64,000 nucleotides of DNA from Paracoccus seriniphilus (GCF_028553745.1 NZ_CP067132.1:248001-312000); one strand, 5' to 3'; positions 54,530 through 64,000 are shown, numbered from the stretch's first letter. Numbers and translations: made by a program. Notes: generated by a model not told the origin, from the letters alone.

Positions 54530-55423
54530 ATGAAGAACCCCCTTCGCCATCTGAACGCCCTGCGTGTTTTCGAAGCCGCCGCACGCCATTGCAGCTTTGC
54601 CAAGGCCGCGAGTGAGCTGAACGTCAGTCACAGCGTCGTCAGCCAGCATATTCGCAATCTGGAAGCATGGTTCGGCACCGATCTGTTCATCAGATATGGC
54701 AATCGCGTCGAGTTGAGCGAAGACGGGCGTGACCTGCTGCCCCAGATCGCCAGCGGGCTGCAAATCCTGACCGATGCCAGCGAGACCCTGCTGCGCAAGA
54801 CCCGGTCGGGGACGCTGGTGGTCAGCGCCGAGCCCGCGCTGGCCTCGCTGTGGCTGCGCAAACGCATCACCGAATTCTGCGACCTTTTCCCGCGCATCGA
54901 GGTCGATCTGCGCCCTGCATGGACCCCCGCCCAGATCGGAGAGGGCCAGGCCGATATGCTCATTCATTTCGAAACCCGCATCCCCCGCAGCGGCGTGACG
55001 AAGGACCGGCTGTTCGCGATAGATGGCTATCCGGCCGCAGCACCTGATCTGCGCGACAGTCTGGCATCCCGTGATGATCAGATTGACTGGGACCGCGCCC
55101 TTCTGATCCATGACAATGGCAAGGAGACCTGGCACAAATGGTATCTGGCCCATGAACCCGACAGCGCCGGCTGGCGCAGCGGGAAAGTCCATTCCGACCT
55201 GTCACTGGCCATTGATGCCGCCATCGATGGCGAGGGTATCATTCTTGCCGATGACATCCTTTGCCAGCGCGAGATATCATCGGGCCAACTGGTCCGGCTG
55301 GATCCGCGTTCGGTCAGATGCGTCTGGTACGAAATCGCCCTGCCCAGGGAAGCATCCAGGTCAAGCGCTTCGACGCTGTTCAAGAACTGGCTTCTGGAAC
55401 AGAGCCAAACTCTTCGCGAATAG
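54530..55423 (+). CDS. LysR-family regulator (GcvA-like) of the ABC operon
   Basis: 297 residues. N-terminal winged helix LRHLNALRVFEAAARHCSF and KAASELNVSHSVVSQHIRNL, effector domain after residue 90. Divergent from the ABC transporter operon, so very likely its regulator. Confidence 0.9.
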   Translation: MKNPLRHLNALRVFEAAARHCSFAKAASELNVSHSVVSQHIRNLEAWFGTDLFIRYGNRVELSEDGRDLLPQIASGLQILTDASETLLRKTRSGTLVVSAEPALASLWLRKRITEFCDLFPRIEVDLRPAWTPAQIGEGQADMLIHFETRIPRSGVTKDRLFAIDGYPAAAPDLRDSLASRDDQIDWDRALLIHDNGKETWHKWYLAHEPDSAGWRSGKVHSDLSLAIDAAIDGEGIILADDILCQREISSGQLVRLDPRSVRCVWYEIALPREASRSSASTLFKNWLLEQSQTLRE

Positions 55424-55481
55424 GATCATCGATCGCGACGCCGGTTTCCCGACATGCCCTGTCGATCTGACATGTGAAGTT

Positions 55482-56411
55482 CTATTGAAACGATGGCGCC
55501 CCGGACAGCTTGCCCACGGCCAGCATCGCCGCGACCTCGCTGCGGATCAACTCACGCATGGTCGAAACAGCCGGAGAAATCGCCGTGTCCGCCATCCAGC
55601 ATAGTGAATGCACGCGGCTGATTCCCGGCGATGTCAGCTGCTGCGCCGCAATCAATCCCGCACCGATCTTGTCCAGCCAGAAGGTCGTCGGCACGATACT
55701 GCAGGCCAGCCCCTCTTCGACCAGTCTTCCGATGACATTGATGCTGCTGGTTTCATATTTGACGTTCAGGGTGACACCGGTCGCACGCGCGGTTTCCTCG
55801 ATGCGGCGGCGCAAGTCGTGGCTATGAAAGGGCAGGACCAGCGGTTGGGCCGCGGCTTCGGCAAGTGTCAGCGATCTGGGCCGCGCGAAGGAACTGGCAC
55901 GAGAGATGAACTGAAAGCTCTCCTCGAACAATGGGATTGACGCGGCCTTGGGCAGATCGGTTGCGACATTGGGAATGATGGCCAGATCGACCTCATGTCG
56001 CAGCAATGCGTCACGCGCGCCATCCGATGTGCGATCGACGATATGCAGTGACAGCCTGGGATGGCGTCTTTCTACGCGCGGATAAAGCTCGACCGCCAGC
56101 GCCGCCGCCAAAGACGTGATCACGGCCAGGGTGACGCTGCCCGCAACCTCGTTGTCGGCATCATGGATCGCGTGTTTGATCGAATCAAGACGGCGGATCA
56201 GATCGGCCGCCTCCTCGCGCAGCTTCTCTCCGGCCTTGGTCGGCGCCACCCCGCGTGAGTGGCGTTCGAAGAGTTTCGCCTGCAACTCGTGTTCCAGCTG
56301 GGAAATCTGCTTGCTCAGCGCCGGCTGCGCTATGCCCAACTCCTTGGCCGCGGCGGACATCGAACCAAGTCGACAGACCGCAAGGAACTGGATCAACTGA
56401 CGTGGTCGCAT
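55482..56411 (-). CDS. LysR-family regulator of the Tct-sulfatase operon
   Basis: 309 residues. MRPRQLIQFLAVCRLGSMSA and AKELGIAQPALSKQISQLE form the DNA-binding domain. Divergent from tctC with a 117-bp gap, the usual position for a regulator of the neighbouring operon. Confidence 0.9.
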   Translation of the reverse strand: MRPRQLIQFLAVCRLGSMSAAAKELGIAQPALSKQISQLEHELQAKLFERHSRGVAPTKAGEKLREEAADLIRRLDSIKHAIHDADNEVAGSVTLAVITSLAAALAVELYPRVERRHPRLSLHIVDRTSDGARDALLRHEVDLAIIPNVATDLPKAASIPLFEESFQFISRASSFARPRSLTLAEAAAQPLVLPFHSHDLRRRIEETARATGVTLNVKYETSSINVIGRLVEEGLACSIVPTTFWLDKIGAGLIAAQQLTSPGISRVHSLCWMADTAISPAVSTMRELIRSEVAAMLAVGKLSGAPSFQ

Positions 56412-56528
56412 GGCATTTCCCTATAACCAAACAGGTATAGCTTCCATATCAGCTTTCTATTTCTGCATCTATCTCTCGACGCATATGATGTAAGCGGGGC
56501 GACCAGGTTGTCCCTTGGGGAGGAAAAG

Positions 56529-57470
56529 ATGAAAACACTTTACGTTGCCGCCGTCGCGGCACTGTTCTCGGGGTCCGTGGCCCATGCAGAGTGGACACCC
56601 GCAGGTCCGATCAAGGTGCTGATCGCCTTCAAGGCGGGCGGTGGGTCGGACACCATGGCCCGGATGATCATCGAGGATGTGCAGGCCGAGCGCGGCTGGA
56701 ATCTGATCCCGGAGAACGTTCCGGGCGCAGGCGGCGGCGTGATGGCTCGCGAGTTGAAGAACGCGCCGGCGGATGGGCTGACCATCGGCTTTGGCATTAC
56801 CGACACTTTCGCCTATGGAATCCTGGCTGCCCGCAACCCCGGCTATACTCCGGATGACTTCGATTTCCTGGCGACGCTTGCCGGCACCCAGATGGCGGTG
56901 GTCGCGAAAGCGGAGCGCGGCTGGACCACATTTTCAGATGTCATCGAGGCAGCCAGGGCCGGCGAAGAGATATCATTCGGAACCATGACCCCGCGCCTGG
57001 CGGATGGCGCCTATTATCTGGGCAAGGTGAATGACGTCGATTTCAATATCGTCACCAATTACAACGGCGGGCAGGATGTCCTGAATGCCATCAATGCCGA
57101 GGATGTCGATATCGGTTGGGTCGCGGGACCGCAGAAATCCGGTGTCCTGTCCGGGGACCTGATCGATCTGGTCAATGGCGAGGATGTACCGCTGATTGCC
57201 TCTCCGAACGCACAGGAGCTTTCGGATATCGGCGTCGATTTTCATTTCGGCGCGACTTTCCTGGCGGTGGCTCCGGCGGGTCTGGACGAAGAGATCGCCA
57301 CGGCCCTGACCGATGCCATCACGACGGCTGTTCAAAAAGAGGGCAGCAAGGCCAACACCTTCATCAACAAACTGTTCGTCGAGAAAATCAAGGCTGGCGC
57401 CGATGCCCGCGCCTATGTCGAACGTGAAGCCGCCGATGCCGAAGCGCTCTTGTCGGCCACGGCGGACTGA
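56529..57470 (+). CDS. TctC/Bug-family periplasmic binding protein
   Basis: 313 residues with a signal peptide (cut after AHA near residue 20). Bug fold motifs FKAGGGSDTMAR and ENVPGAGGGVMARELKNA. Binds a carboxylate for the TctAB transporter. ATG 56529 follows GGGGAGGAA. Confidence 0.9.
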   Translation: MKTLYVAAVAALFSGSVAHAEWTPAGPIKVLIAFKAGGGSDTMARMIIEDVQAERGWNLIPENVPGAGGGVMARELKNAPADGLTIGFGITDTFAYGILAARNPGYTPDDFDFLATLAGTQMAVVAKAERGWTTFSDVIEAARAGEEISFGTMTPRLADGAYYLGKVNDVDFNIVTNYNGGQDVLNAINAEDVDIGWVAGPQKSGVLSGDLIDLVNGEDVPLIASPNAQELSDIGVDFHFGATFLAVAPAGLDEEIATALTDAITTAVQKEGSKANTFINKLFVEKIKAGADARAYVEREAADAEALLSATAD

Positions 57471-57494
57471 CCTGCAAGACAAGAGGCAGATGAC

Positions 57495-58055
57495 ATGGGC
57501 AGAGTAAAGAACACCCACGACATGGCATTGGGTGCAACCGGGGTAATCCTGTCGCTTGCCATCCTGTGGCTGTGGATTCCCGCCGACATAGATACCGGCG
57601 TCATCGATGTCTGGCGGCGTGTCACCCGCATTGGCGATGCAATGTTGCCGACATTTTCCTGCATCGCCATCCTGCTGGCCAGCCTGATCATTGCCCTTCG
57701 CGGATGGGCCGGCCGGCAGGCGGACAGGATGCCGAATCTCGATCCGGCATTTCTTTTGCTGACGATGATGATCCTGACGATCGGCATCGCCCTGATGTTC
57801 GTCACCGGGCCTGTCTTGGTGCGGATCTTTCTTGGCGCAGACCGATCCTATCCCCTTCTGCGCGATGAATTCCCGTGGAAATATACTGGCTTCGTCACCG
57901 GTGGAACTTTCCTTGTCTTCTCCTTCCACGCTCTGGTCTGTCATCGCTTCTCGCGGCGGGCCGCAGCCATCGCCCTTCTGGCAACCGTCGCAATCGCAGC
58001 CATCTATGGTCTGCCTTTTGACGACCTGTTGCTGCCGCCCAATGGTGACGTCTGA
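57495..58055 (+). CDS. TctB-family small membrane subunit
   Basis: 186 residues with four predicted membrane helices, including VILSLAILWLWIP and MLPTFSCIAILLASLIIALR. It starts 24 bp after tctC and overlaps tctA by TGATG. Confidence 0.85.
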   Translation: MGRVKNTHDMALGATGVILSLAILWLWIPADIDTGVIDVWRRVTRIGDAMLPTFSCIAILLASLIIALRGWAGRQADRMPNLDPAFLLLTMMILTIGIALMFVTGPVLVRIFLGADRSYPLLRDEFPWKYTGFVTGGTFLVFSFHALVCHRFSRRAAAIALLATVAIAAIYGLPFDDLLLPPNGDV

Positions 58056-59635
58056 TGGGCGCGCTTGACTATGTGCTGGCCGGAGTCATCGAGGCCCTGA
58101 CCGGCAACCCTGCCCTGACATTGGGTCCGCTTGTCCTGTCCTGGCCTGTGCTCATGGTCAGCGCGGGGTTCTTTACCGGTGTGCTGATCGGCGCCACGCC
58201 CGGATTGTCCGGCCCCTTTGCAATGGCGCTTGCCTTGCCGCTGCTGATCTCCAGCTTCGGCTTTTCCCATGATGCCCTGCTGCCGGTCATCGGCTTTCTG
58301 ATCGGCATCATGAAGGGTGCGACGGTCGGTGGCGCGGTTCCGGCCATTCTCTTCAATACGCCGGGAACGCCGGATGCATTCATGACCACGCTTGACGGAT
58401 ACCCCATGGCCCAAAAGGGACAGGGCGGCAAGGCCCTGCGCGTGGCGCAGTTTGCCTCGGTCACGGGGGACACCTTCTCGGACATCGTGCTGTTTCTCTG
58501 CGCCCCCTTTCTGGCCATTTCTATCGAGTTGTTCCTCGGCCTGTCCGAAAAGGCGTCGCTGATGATCCTGTCGCTGTCCTTCGTGGCGGTCGTCGTGGGC
58601 AGCGATGCCTTCAAGGGATTGCTGGCGGCCAGCCTTGGTCTTCTGGTGGCCTCGGTGGGGTCGGGAACCGATCCCTATCCGCGCCTGTCATTGGGTATGG
58701 ATTTCCTTGCCTCCGGGCTTCCCACCATTGCCGTGATCATCGGCATCCTTGTGGTCGGAGAGATTTTCGGCAGCCTTGCCGAGATGCGCCGCCATGCCCG
58801 CGCCACCGGCCAGGCCGAAATCATCCGCGATACCGGCGACAACAGTCTCGGCCTCGCCGAAAGAATCCGGCTACTGCCCTTCATCGGCATGTCGATGACC
58901 ATTGGCACCCTGATCGGCGCCCTGCCCGGCATCGGATCAACCCTGGCTGCCGCCATGGGCTATACCGCCGGACGCAAGATCCACAAGGGAGCCGTGCCCT
59001 TTGGTGAAGGCGCGCCAGAAGGCATCGCCTCTTGCGAGGCTGCAAATTCCGCGGTCTCCGGCGCGAATCTGATCCCCGCCCTCAGCCTTGGGATTCCGGG
59101 CAATGTCTCGGCCGTTTTCATTATTCTGGCCGCGAACAGCATCGGGGGCTTCAACCCCGGCCCATCGGTCTTCCGCTTTACCCAGGACCAGGTGAACCCC
59201 GAACTGGTGATCGCCTTTGGCCTGTTTACGCTGATGGTCGTGGGCAATCTGCTGAACTGGACGACAGGAGCCTGGTTCATGCGGCTTCTGGGTGGCCTGA
59301 TCCGGGTGCCGCGCCAGATACTGTTGCCGGTCGTGCTGCTGCTGACGATCACTTCGGTCTATGTCGAGGGCGGCAGCATGGTGGATGTCTATATCCTGCT
59401 GGTCTTCGGATTCATCGGATACCTGATGCGTTGGGCACATGTTCCGATCCTGCCTTTCGTCATCGCCTATATCTTGGCGCTGCCGCTGGAATCCACCATC
59501 CGCAATGCCTTCGAGGCTTCGGGCGGCGACCCTTACTTCCTGTTTCACGGCGTGGTTTCGCCCGCGCTGCTGTTCCTCTCTGTCGTGATCTTCGCCGCCT
59601 CGGGCTGGCTGAGACGCGGCAAGCCCTCCGACTGA
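58055..59635 (+). CDS. TctA-family large membrane subunit
   Basis: 526 residues, about twelve helices, with family motifs GATPGLSGPFAMALALPL, GIMKGATVGGAVPAILFNTPG and IPALSLGIPG. Sodium- or proton-driven uptake of the bound carboxylate. Confidence 0.93.
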   Translation: MGALDYVLAGVIEALTGNPALTLGPLVLSWPVLMVSAGFFTGVLIGATPGLSGPFAMALALPLLISSFGFSHDALLPVIGFLIGIMKGATVGGAVPAILFNTPGTPDAFMTTLDGYPMAQKGQGGKALRVAQFASVTGDTFSDIVLFLCAPFLAISIELFLGLSEKASLMILSLSFVAVVVGSDAFKGLLAASLGLLVASVGSGTDPYPRLSLGMDFLASGLPTIAVIIGILVVGEIFGSLAEMRRHARATGQAEIIRDTGDNSLGLAERIRLLPFIGMSMTIGTLIGALPGIGSTLAAAMGYTAGRKIHKGAVPFGEGAPEGIASCEAANSAVSGANLIPALSLGIPGNVSAVFIILAANSIGGFNPGPSVFRFTQDQVNPELVIAFGLFTLMVVGNLLNWTTGAWFMRLLGGLIRVPRQILLPVVLLLTITSVYVEGGSMVDVYILLVFGFIGYLMRWAHVPILPFVIAYILALPLESTIRNAFEASGGDPYFLFHGVVSPALLFLSVVIFAASGWLRRGKPSD

Positions 59636-59689
59636 ACCAAAACAAAATGCCGATTCCGGGCCCTGCCCGCCGTAACATGGAGATTTCAG

Positions 59690-61216
59690 TTGAAAGAATC
59701 CGCTTCCAGGCCGAACATCCTGTTCATCACCGCCGATCAGCAACGCAGCGACTGCTATGGGTTTCGCGGCCGCAATGTCCAGACCCCGCATCTTGACATG
59801 CTGGCACGCGAGGGCACCAGCCTTGAAACTGTGATCACCCCCTGCGTGGTCTGCCAGCCGGCGCGCGCCTCTATCCTGACCGGACTGTTGCCACGCACCC
59901 ACGGCGTGCATGACAACGGCATCGATCTGGACCCGGAAATCGGCGAGAAGGGCTTTGCCGGATCGCTGTCAGCCGCAGGCTATCACACCGCCAAGATCGG
60001 CAAGGCGCATTTCTCGACCTATCATGTCTTCGAGGAAACCGGCCGCCCCGAGAGCATTCCCGGCTCGGCGGAAGTCCCGGCCGACTGGCGCGGCCCCTAT
60101 ATGGGCTTTGACCATGCCGAGCTGGTGCTGGTGGGGCACAACTGGTGGCTGCCCGAACAGCCGCCGCGCGGGCTGGCCTATGAGGAATGGTATTATTCCG
60201 ATGGCCGTGGCGAGGAAAAGAACAAGCTGCTCTGGGAAAGCTCTCGTGATCACAAGGGGGCGCCCCAGGTCTGGTCGTCGAAACTGCCGGTGGCCTGGCA
60301 TAATTCGACCTGGATTGCCGATCGCGCCATCGATTATCTCAGACGTGATCACACCCAGCCCTTCTGTCTCTGGGTGTCCTTCCCCGACCCTCACCATCCT
60401 TTCGACGCGCCCGAGCCATGGGCCTCGTTGCACCGCCCCGAAGAGGTCGACCTGCCCCGGCATCGCCGCCGGGATTTCACCGGGCGTCCATGGTGGCACA
60501 AGGCAGCCGTCGAAACCGAGATTCCCAGCGAGCACAAGGAAATCCGCGAGAAATACTCAAGGATGCCCGAGGTCTCGGACGAGCATCTGCGCGAGATCAT
60601 CGCCAATACCTATGGCCAGATCGCGCTGATCGACCATTCGGTCGGCCGGATCCTCATCGAGTTGGAGCGACAGGGTTTGGCCGACAACACCTATATCGTC
60701 TACACGGCCGATCACGGCGACTGGCTGGGAGATCACGGGCTTGTCCTGAAGGGGCCGATGCCCTTCGAAGGACTTCTCAACGTCGGCGCCATCGTCAAAG
60801 GGCCGGATATCCCGGCGGGCAAGACCTGTCACGAACCCCTGTCGACACTGGACCTGGGGGCGACCTTCATGGACTGGGCCGGTGCCGAAAGCCTGATGCC
60901 GATCCATGGCCGGTCCATGCGCGACGTGCTGTCGGGCGATGGCACGCGCGAAGCCGCGCTCAGCGAATGGGAATTGCTGCCCGGTCGGGTGGGCGTCGGA
61001 CTGTCGCTGCGCACGGTTCGCAGCAAGACGGCAAAGCTGACGATGGATCTGAAATCCGGAGCCGGCGAAATGTATGATCTGGCCAGGGATCCAGACGAGT
61101 TGACGAATCTGTTCGACGATCCCGCCCATGCCGAATTGCGCCAACAGTTGACCGAAATCCTGATGTCCCGCCCAGACGACATGCGGCCCAATCAGGTTCA
61201 GGTCGGAATGGCATAA
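59690..61216 (+). CDS. Cytoplasmic type I sulfatase
   Basis: 508 residues. NILFITADQQRSD gives the first metal ligands, C55 in CQPARAS is the residue converted to formylglycine, and YTADHGDWLGDHG completes the metal site. No signal peptide, so it acts inside the cell. TTG 59690 is the start: GGAG is 8 bases upstream and no ATG fits the frame. It follows the Tct genes and precedes an alpha-hydroxyacid oxidase, suggesting hydrolysis of an imported sulfate ester of a hydroxy acid. It needs a formylglycine-generating enzyme elsewhere. Confidence 0.88.
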   Translation: MKESASRPNILFITADQQRSDCYGFRGRNVQTPHLDMLAREGTSLETVITPCVVCQPARASILTGLLPRTHGVHDNGIDLDPEIGEKGFAGSLSAAGYHTAKIGKAHFSTYHVFEETGRPESIPGSAEVPADWRGPYMGFDHAELVLVGHNWWLPEQPPRGLAYEEWYYSDGRGEEKNKLLWESSRDHKGAPQVWSSKLPVAWHNSTWIADRAIDYLRRDHTQPFCLWVSFPDPHHPFDAPEPWASLHRPEEVDLPRHRRRDFTGRPWWHKAAVETEIPSEHKEIREKYSRMPEVSDEHLREIIANTYGQIALIDHSVGRILIELERQGLADNTYIVYTADHGDWLGDHGLVLKGPMPFEGLLNVGAIVKGPDIPAGKTCHEPLSTLDLGATFMDWAGAESLMPIHGRSMRDVLSGDGTREAALSEWELLPGRVGVGLSLRTVRSKTAKLTMDLKSGAGEMYDLARDPDELTNLFDDPAHAELRQQLTEILMSRPDDMRPNQVQVGMA

Positions 61217-61227
61217 GGAGAGGGCGA

Positions 61228-62358
61228 ATGACCACCGTAACCTGTGTCGAGGACATGCGTCAGCTTTACCGACGCCGTGTGCCGCGGATGTTCTATGATT
61301 ACGCGGAATCAGGGTCTTACACGGAAAGCACCTTTCGCCGGAACGAGACGGATTTTCAAAGCATCCAGATCCGCCAGCGGGTCGGCATCGACATTTCGGA
61401 TATCGATACATCGACCCGAATGGCCGGCGCCGCCGCCGCCATCCCCGCCGGATTCGCGCCGGTGGGCATGCTGGGTATCCAGAATGCCGGGGGCGAAATC
61501 AAGGTAGCCCGCGCCGCGCGGGATTTTGGTGTCCCCTTTACCCTGTCCACCATGTCGATCTGCTCGATGGAGCAGGTCGCCGAGGCGACCGGGGCACCAT
61601 TCTGGTTTCAGCTCTATGTCGTCAAGGACCGCGAATTCGTTCGTGACCTGATCCAGCGCGCCAAGGCCGCGAAATGCTCGGCGCTGGTCGTGACCATGGA
61701 TCTGTCGATGCTGGGACAGCGCCACAAGGATATCAAGAACCAGCTGTCCATTCGCCCCAACCTTCGCAACCTGCTGAACATCGCCACGAAACCGGGCTGG
61801 GCCTATGAGATGGCCAGAACCCCCTATCGCAGCTTTGGAAATGTCATCGGCCATGCGAAAGGCGTCGACGACCTCAGCAGCCTGCTGGTCTGGGCCGCAG
61901 AAATGGTGGACCCGGCACTGGACTGGAAGGACATTGAATGGATCCGCAAGGAATGGGGAGGGCCGATCATCCTCAAGGGCATCATGGATGTCGAGGACGC
62001 CCGGATCGCCGCGGAACTGGATATCAGGACCATCGTGGTGTCCAATCACGGCGGTCGTCAGCTGGACGGCGCGGGCAGCTCGATCCGGTGGTTGCCCCGT
62101 ATCGCGGATGCCGTGGGTGAGCGCGTCGAACTGATGCTGGATTCAGGGGTGCGCAGCGGAATGGACATTTTCCGGGCGCGTGCACTTGGCGCCTCGGGCG
62201 TCCTTCTGGGGCGCGCCATGGTTTATGCTCTGGGTGCCCAGGGACAGGCAGGTGTCACGACACTGCTGAACATCCTGCAAAAGGAACTGCGCACCACGAT
62301 GGGCCTGGCGGGCAAGGTGAATACACAGTCGATCGGGCGGGACGACGTCATCCTCTGA
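61228..62358 (+). CDS. FMN-dependent alpha-hydroxyacid oxidase/dehydrogenase
   Basis: 376 residues. FYDYAESGSYTE at the N-terminus, FAPVGMLGIQNAGGE, LVVTMDLSMLGQRHKDIKN and the catalytic VVSNHGGRQLDG, then DSGVRSGMDIFRA for FMN phosphate. Oxidises an L-2-hydroxy acid to the keto acid. It begins 11 bp after the sulfatase, so it is probably the next pathway step. Confidence 0.9.
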   Translation: MTTVTCVEDMRQLYRRRVPRMFYDYAESGSYTESTFRRNETDFQSIQIRQRVGIDISDIDTSTRMAGAAAAIPAGFAPVGMLGIQNAGGEIKVARAARDFGVPFTLSTMSICSMEQVAEATGAPFWFQLYVVKDREFVRDLIQRAKAAKCSALVVTMDLSMLGQRHKDIKNQLSIRPNLRNLLNIATKPGWAYEMARTPYRSFGNVIGHAKGVDDLSSLLVWAAEMVDPALDWKDIEWIRKEWGGPIILKGIMDVEDARIAAELDIRTIVVSNHGGRQLDGAGSSIRWLPRIADAVGERVELMLDSGVRSGMDIFRARALGASGVLLGRAMVYALGAQGQAGVTTLLNILQKELRTTMGLAGKVNTQSIGRDDVIL

Positions 62359-62430
62359 GCTGTTCCGGTTGCAGGGCGGAACGCCCCCGGCAAAGGCGCT
62401 GGTCCGTCGCAACTTCGGATCTGACGTCGC

Positions 62431-63825
62431 CTATGTGGCGACGTCGCGGCTGTGATGGATGAAAAGCTGCGCCATGGCGGCCGAGGCCAGCCGCGACATC
62501 ACGCCATCGGCGCGACTGGTCAGCATGATCGGAACACGCGCACCAAGAACGATCCCCGCCGACTCGGCCCCGGCCAGATGAATCAACTGCTTGGCCAGCA
62601 TGTTGCCCGCTTCCAGATCGGGCACGACCAGAATATCGGCATCACCCGCGACCTCCGAGACAATGCCCTTGGCCTCGGCAGCCGATTTCGACACGGCGTT
62701 GTCAAAGGCCAGCGGACCGTCCAGCACGCCGCCAGTGATCTGGCCGCGATCCCACATCTTGCAAAGGGCGGCAGCATCCAGTGTCGAGGGAATCTTGGGA
62801 TAGACCGTCTCGACCGCCGAGAGGATCGCCACCTTGGGCCGTTCGACACCCAATGCCTGTGCCAGTTCTATGGCGTTCTGCACAATGTCGCGCTTGGTAT
62901 CCAGATCGGGCGAGATATTGATCGCCGCATCGGTGATGAAAAGCGGCTTGGGATAATGTGGCACGTCCAGCGCGAAGACATGGCTCATCCGCCGTTCGGT
63001 GCGCAGCCCATGGGCGCGATCGACAACCGGCGTGATCAATTCATCCGTATGCAGTTTGCCCTTCATCAGGCAGTCGACCTCGCCCCTGCGGGCCATCTCG
63101 ACCGCATGTTCGGCGGCGGCATGGCTGTGGGGCACATCAATGATCTCGATCCCCTCAAGACTGCGCTGCGCATCCCGCGCGGCGGCCTCGATCTTCGCGC
63201 GCGGCCCGATCAGGACCGGCACGATCAACCCCTGCGAGCCGGCTTCCAGAGCGCCTGTCAACGAGATGTCATCGCAAGGATGCACCACGGCAGTGCGCAC
63301 CGGCGCAAGCTCATGTGTCGCTGCAATCAGTTCGCGATAGCGTGCGCCGCTCTCGTGAAGATGGACCTCGGGCAGGACGACGCGCGGGCGGCGGACCTTT
63401 TCGGTTGGCGCAATGACCTCGGCCTGACCCGTGATGACCGCCTCGCCGTCCTGATTGGAGCAAAGGCAATCCAGGATCATGCGATGGGTTTCGGGATCCT
63501 TTGAGGCGACGGTGACGCGGATTGTCACCGTATCGCCAAGGCCAACCGGACGACGGAAACTGAGGTTCTGGTTGAGATAGATCGTACCCGGGCCCGGCAG
63601 TTCGGTGCCCAGAACCGCCGAAATCAGCGCCCCGCCCCACATGCCATGGGCGATGATTTCATGAAACATGTCCGAGCGCGCATAGTCCTCGTCGACATGA
63701 GCGGGGTTCACATCGCCCGACATCACCGCGAACAGCTCGATATCCTCGGCCTTCAGCTTGCGGGTCAGCTCGGCGCTGTCACCGACCTGAATTTCGTCGA
63801 AGGTCCTGTTCTCTATATATTGCAT
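62431..63825 (-). CDS. Bifunctional enoyl-CoA hydratase/phosphate acyltransferase
   Basis: 464 residues from ATG 63825 (GGAAAGG upstream). Residues 1-150 are a MaoC-like hot-dog domain (GDVNPAHVDEDYA, HGMWGGALISAVLG); 160-464 are a phosphate acetyl/butyryl transferase domain (GLIVPVLIGPRAKIEAAA, ILVVPDLEAGNMLAKQL). Follows fabI by 19 bp. Confidence 0.9.
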   Translation of the reverse strand: MQYIENRTFDEIQVGDSAELTRKLKAEDIELFAVMSGDVNPAHVDEDYARSDMFHEIIAHGMWGGALISAVLGTELPGPGTIYLNQNLSFRRPVGLGDTVTIRVTVASKDPETHRMILDCLCSNQDGEAVITGQAEVIAPTEKVRRPRVVLPEVHLHESGARYRELIAATHELAPVRTAVVHPCDDISLTGALEAGSQGLIVPVLIGPRAKIEAAARDAQRSLEGIEIIDVPHSHAAAEHAVEMARRGEVDCLMKGKLHTDELITPVVDRAHGLRTERRMSHVFALDVPHYPKPLFITDAAINISPDLDTKRDIVQNAIELAQALGVERPKVAILSAVETVYPKIPSTLDAAALCKMWDRGQITGGVLDGPLAFDNAVSKSAAEAKGIVSEVAGDADILVVPDLEAGNMLAKQLIHLAGAESAGIVLGARVPIMLTSRADGVMSRLASAAMAQLFIHHSRDVAT

Positions 63826-63844
63826 CGGGTCGACCTTTCCGGTT

Positions 63845-64000
63845 TCAGGACATGACGTGATAGCCCGCATCGACATAAGCGATATTGCCGGTCACATTGC
63901 GCGCCGAGGAACTGACCAGACCCGCAGCCATATTCCCGACATCTTCTATCGTGACCAGACGATGCTGCGGCGCACGGTCTCGCGCCTCATCGATCAGCCT
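63845..64000 (-). CDS. fabI: Enoyl-ACP reductase FabI, C-terminal fragment
   Basis: The frame is open to the window edge; 51 residues remain. GNMAAGLVSSSARNVTGNIA and YVDAGYHVMS are the conserved end of FabI. Cotranscribed with the hydratase/phosphotransferase gene. Confidence 0.85.
   Translation of the reverse strand, partial: RLIDEARDRAPQHRLVTIEDVGNMAAGLVSSSARNVTGNIAYVDAGYHVMS

Noticed and set aside
1..64000. tRNA or rRNA gene
   Set aside because: No cloverleaf or rRNA-like sequence was noticed, including at the transposon boundaries.

Overview
The window is GC-rich alphaproteobacterial DNA, most likely Rhodobacteraceae/Paracoccaceae and Paracoccus-like. The indications are a ChpT phosphotransferase, a B12-dependent class II ribonucleotide reductase, ornithine-lipid genes (olsB-olsA), tripartite (TctCBA) and polar amino-acid transporters, and an enoyl-CoA hydratase/phosphate acetyltransferase gene beside fabI. 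These are assignments from sequence reading, not from database searches.

Layout. 1-1257: chromosomal sulfur genes (YeeE/YedE fragment, metallo-beta-lactamase-fold persulfide dioxygenase-like protein). 1305-12860: a scrambled older Tn7-like element. It retains three small accessory genes, the last 38 codons of a tnsC and a complete tniQ. It has been broken by nested insertion sequences: an IS3-family element (5381-10681) holds an IS110-family element, which holds an IS21-family element (6490-8958, 7-bp duplication). A second identical IS110 copy sits in an IS481 transposase remnant. Both IS110 copies lie in exactly the same codons (DN|G) of two unrelated DDE transposases. 12866-39131: a second, apparently complete Tn7-like transposon of 26,266 bp, bounded by TGT...ACA ends with several terminal repeats and a perfect ACAAG target duplication. 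It inserted 16 bp past the nrdJ stop codon, directly beside the end of the older element, so the two form a tandem at one attachment site.

The newer transposon is unusual in having its machinery split. tnsC-tniQ read outward at the left end, tnsA-tnsB read outward at the right end, and defence-type cargo lies between: a DUF3883 nuclease-like protein; an unrecognised two-gene cassette (four-helix membrane protein plus a 766-residue protein); and a six-gene operon in which hsdR, hsdM and hsdS are interleaved with FRG-domain, NucS-like and HNH-type genes. IS903-like, IS1182 and IS3-remnant insertions and a 61-bp direct repeat show continuing turnover. Both elements carry the same family of small accessory genes. 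A recurring cis motif (T-run/CTTCTTC, then about 12-20 nt, then GCCAA or ACCAAT) precedes these genes, tnsA and tnsC.

39153-64000: ordinary chromosome. It holds nrdJ; olsB-olsA; a DUF3553 gene; chpT; an SbcD/YhaO-like nuclease with a YhaN-like ATPase; a LysR-controlled amino-acid ABC transporter operon with RidA and cysteine hydrolase; a LysR-divergent TctCBA-sulfatase-alpha-hydroxyacid oxidase operon that reads like an organosulfate utilisation pathway; and the phosphate acetyltransferase/fabI locus.
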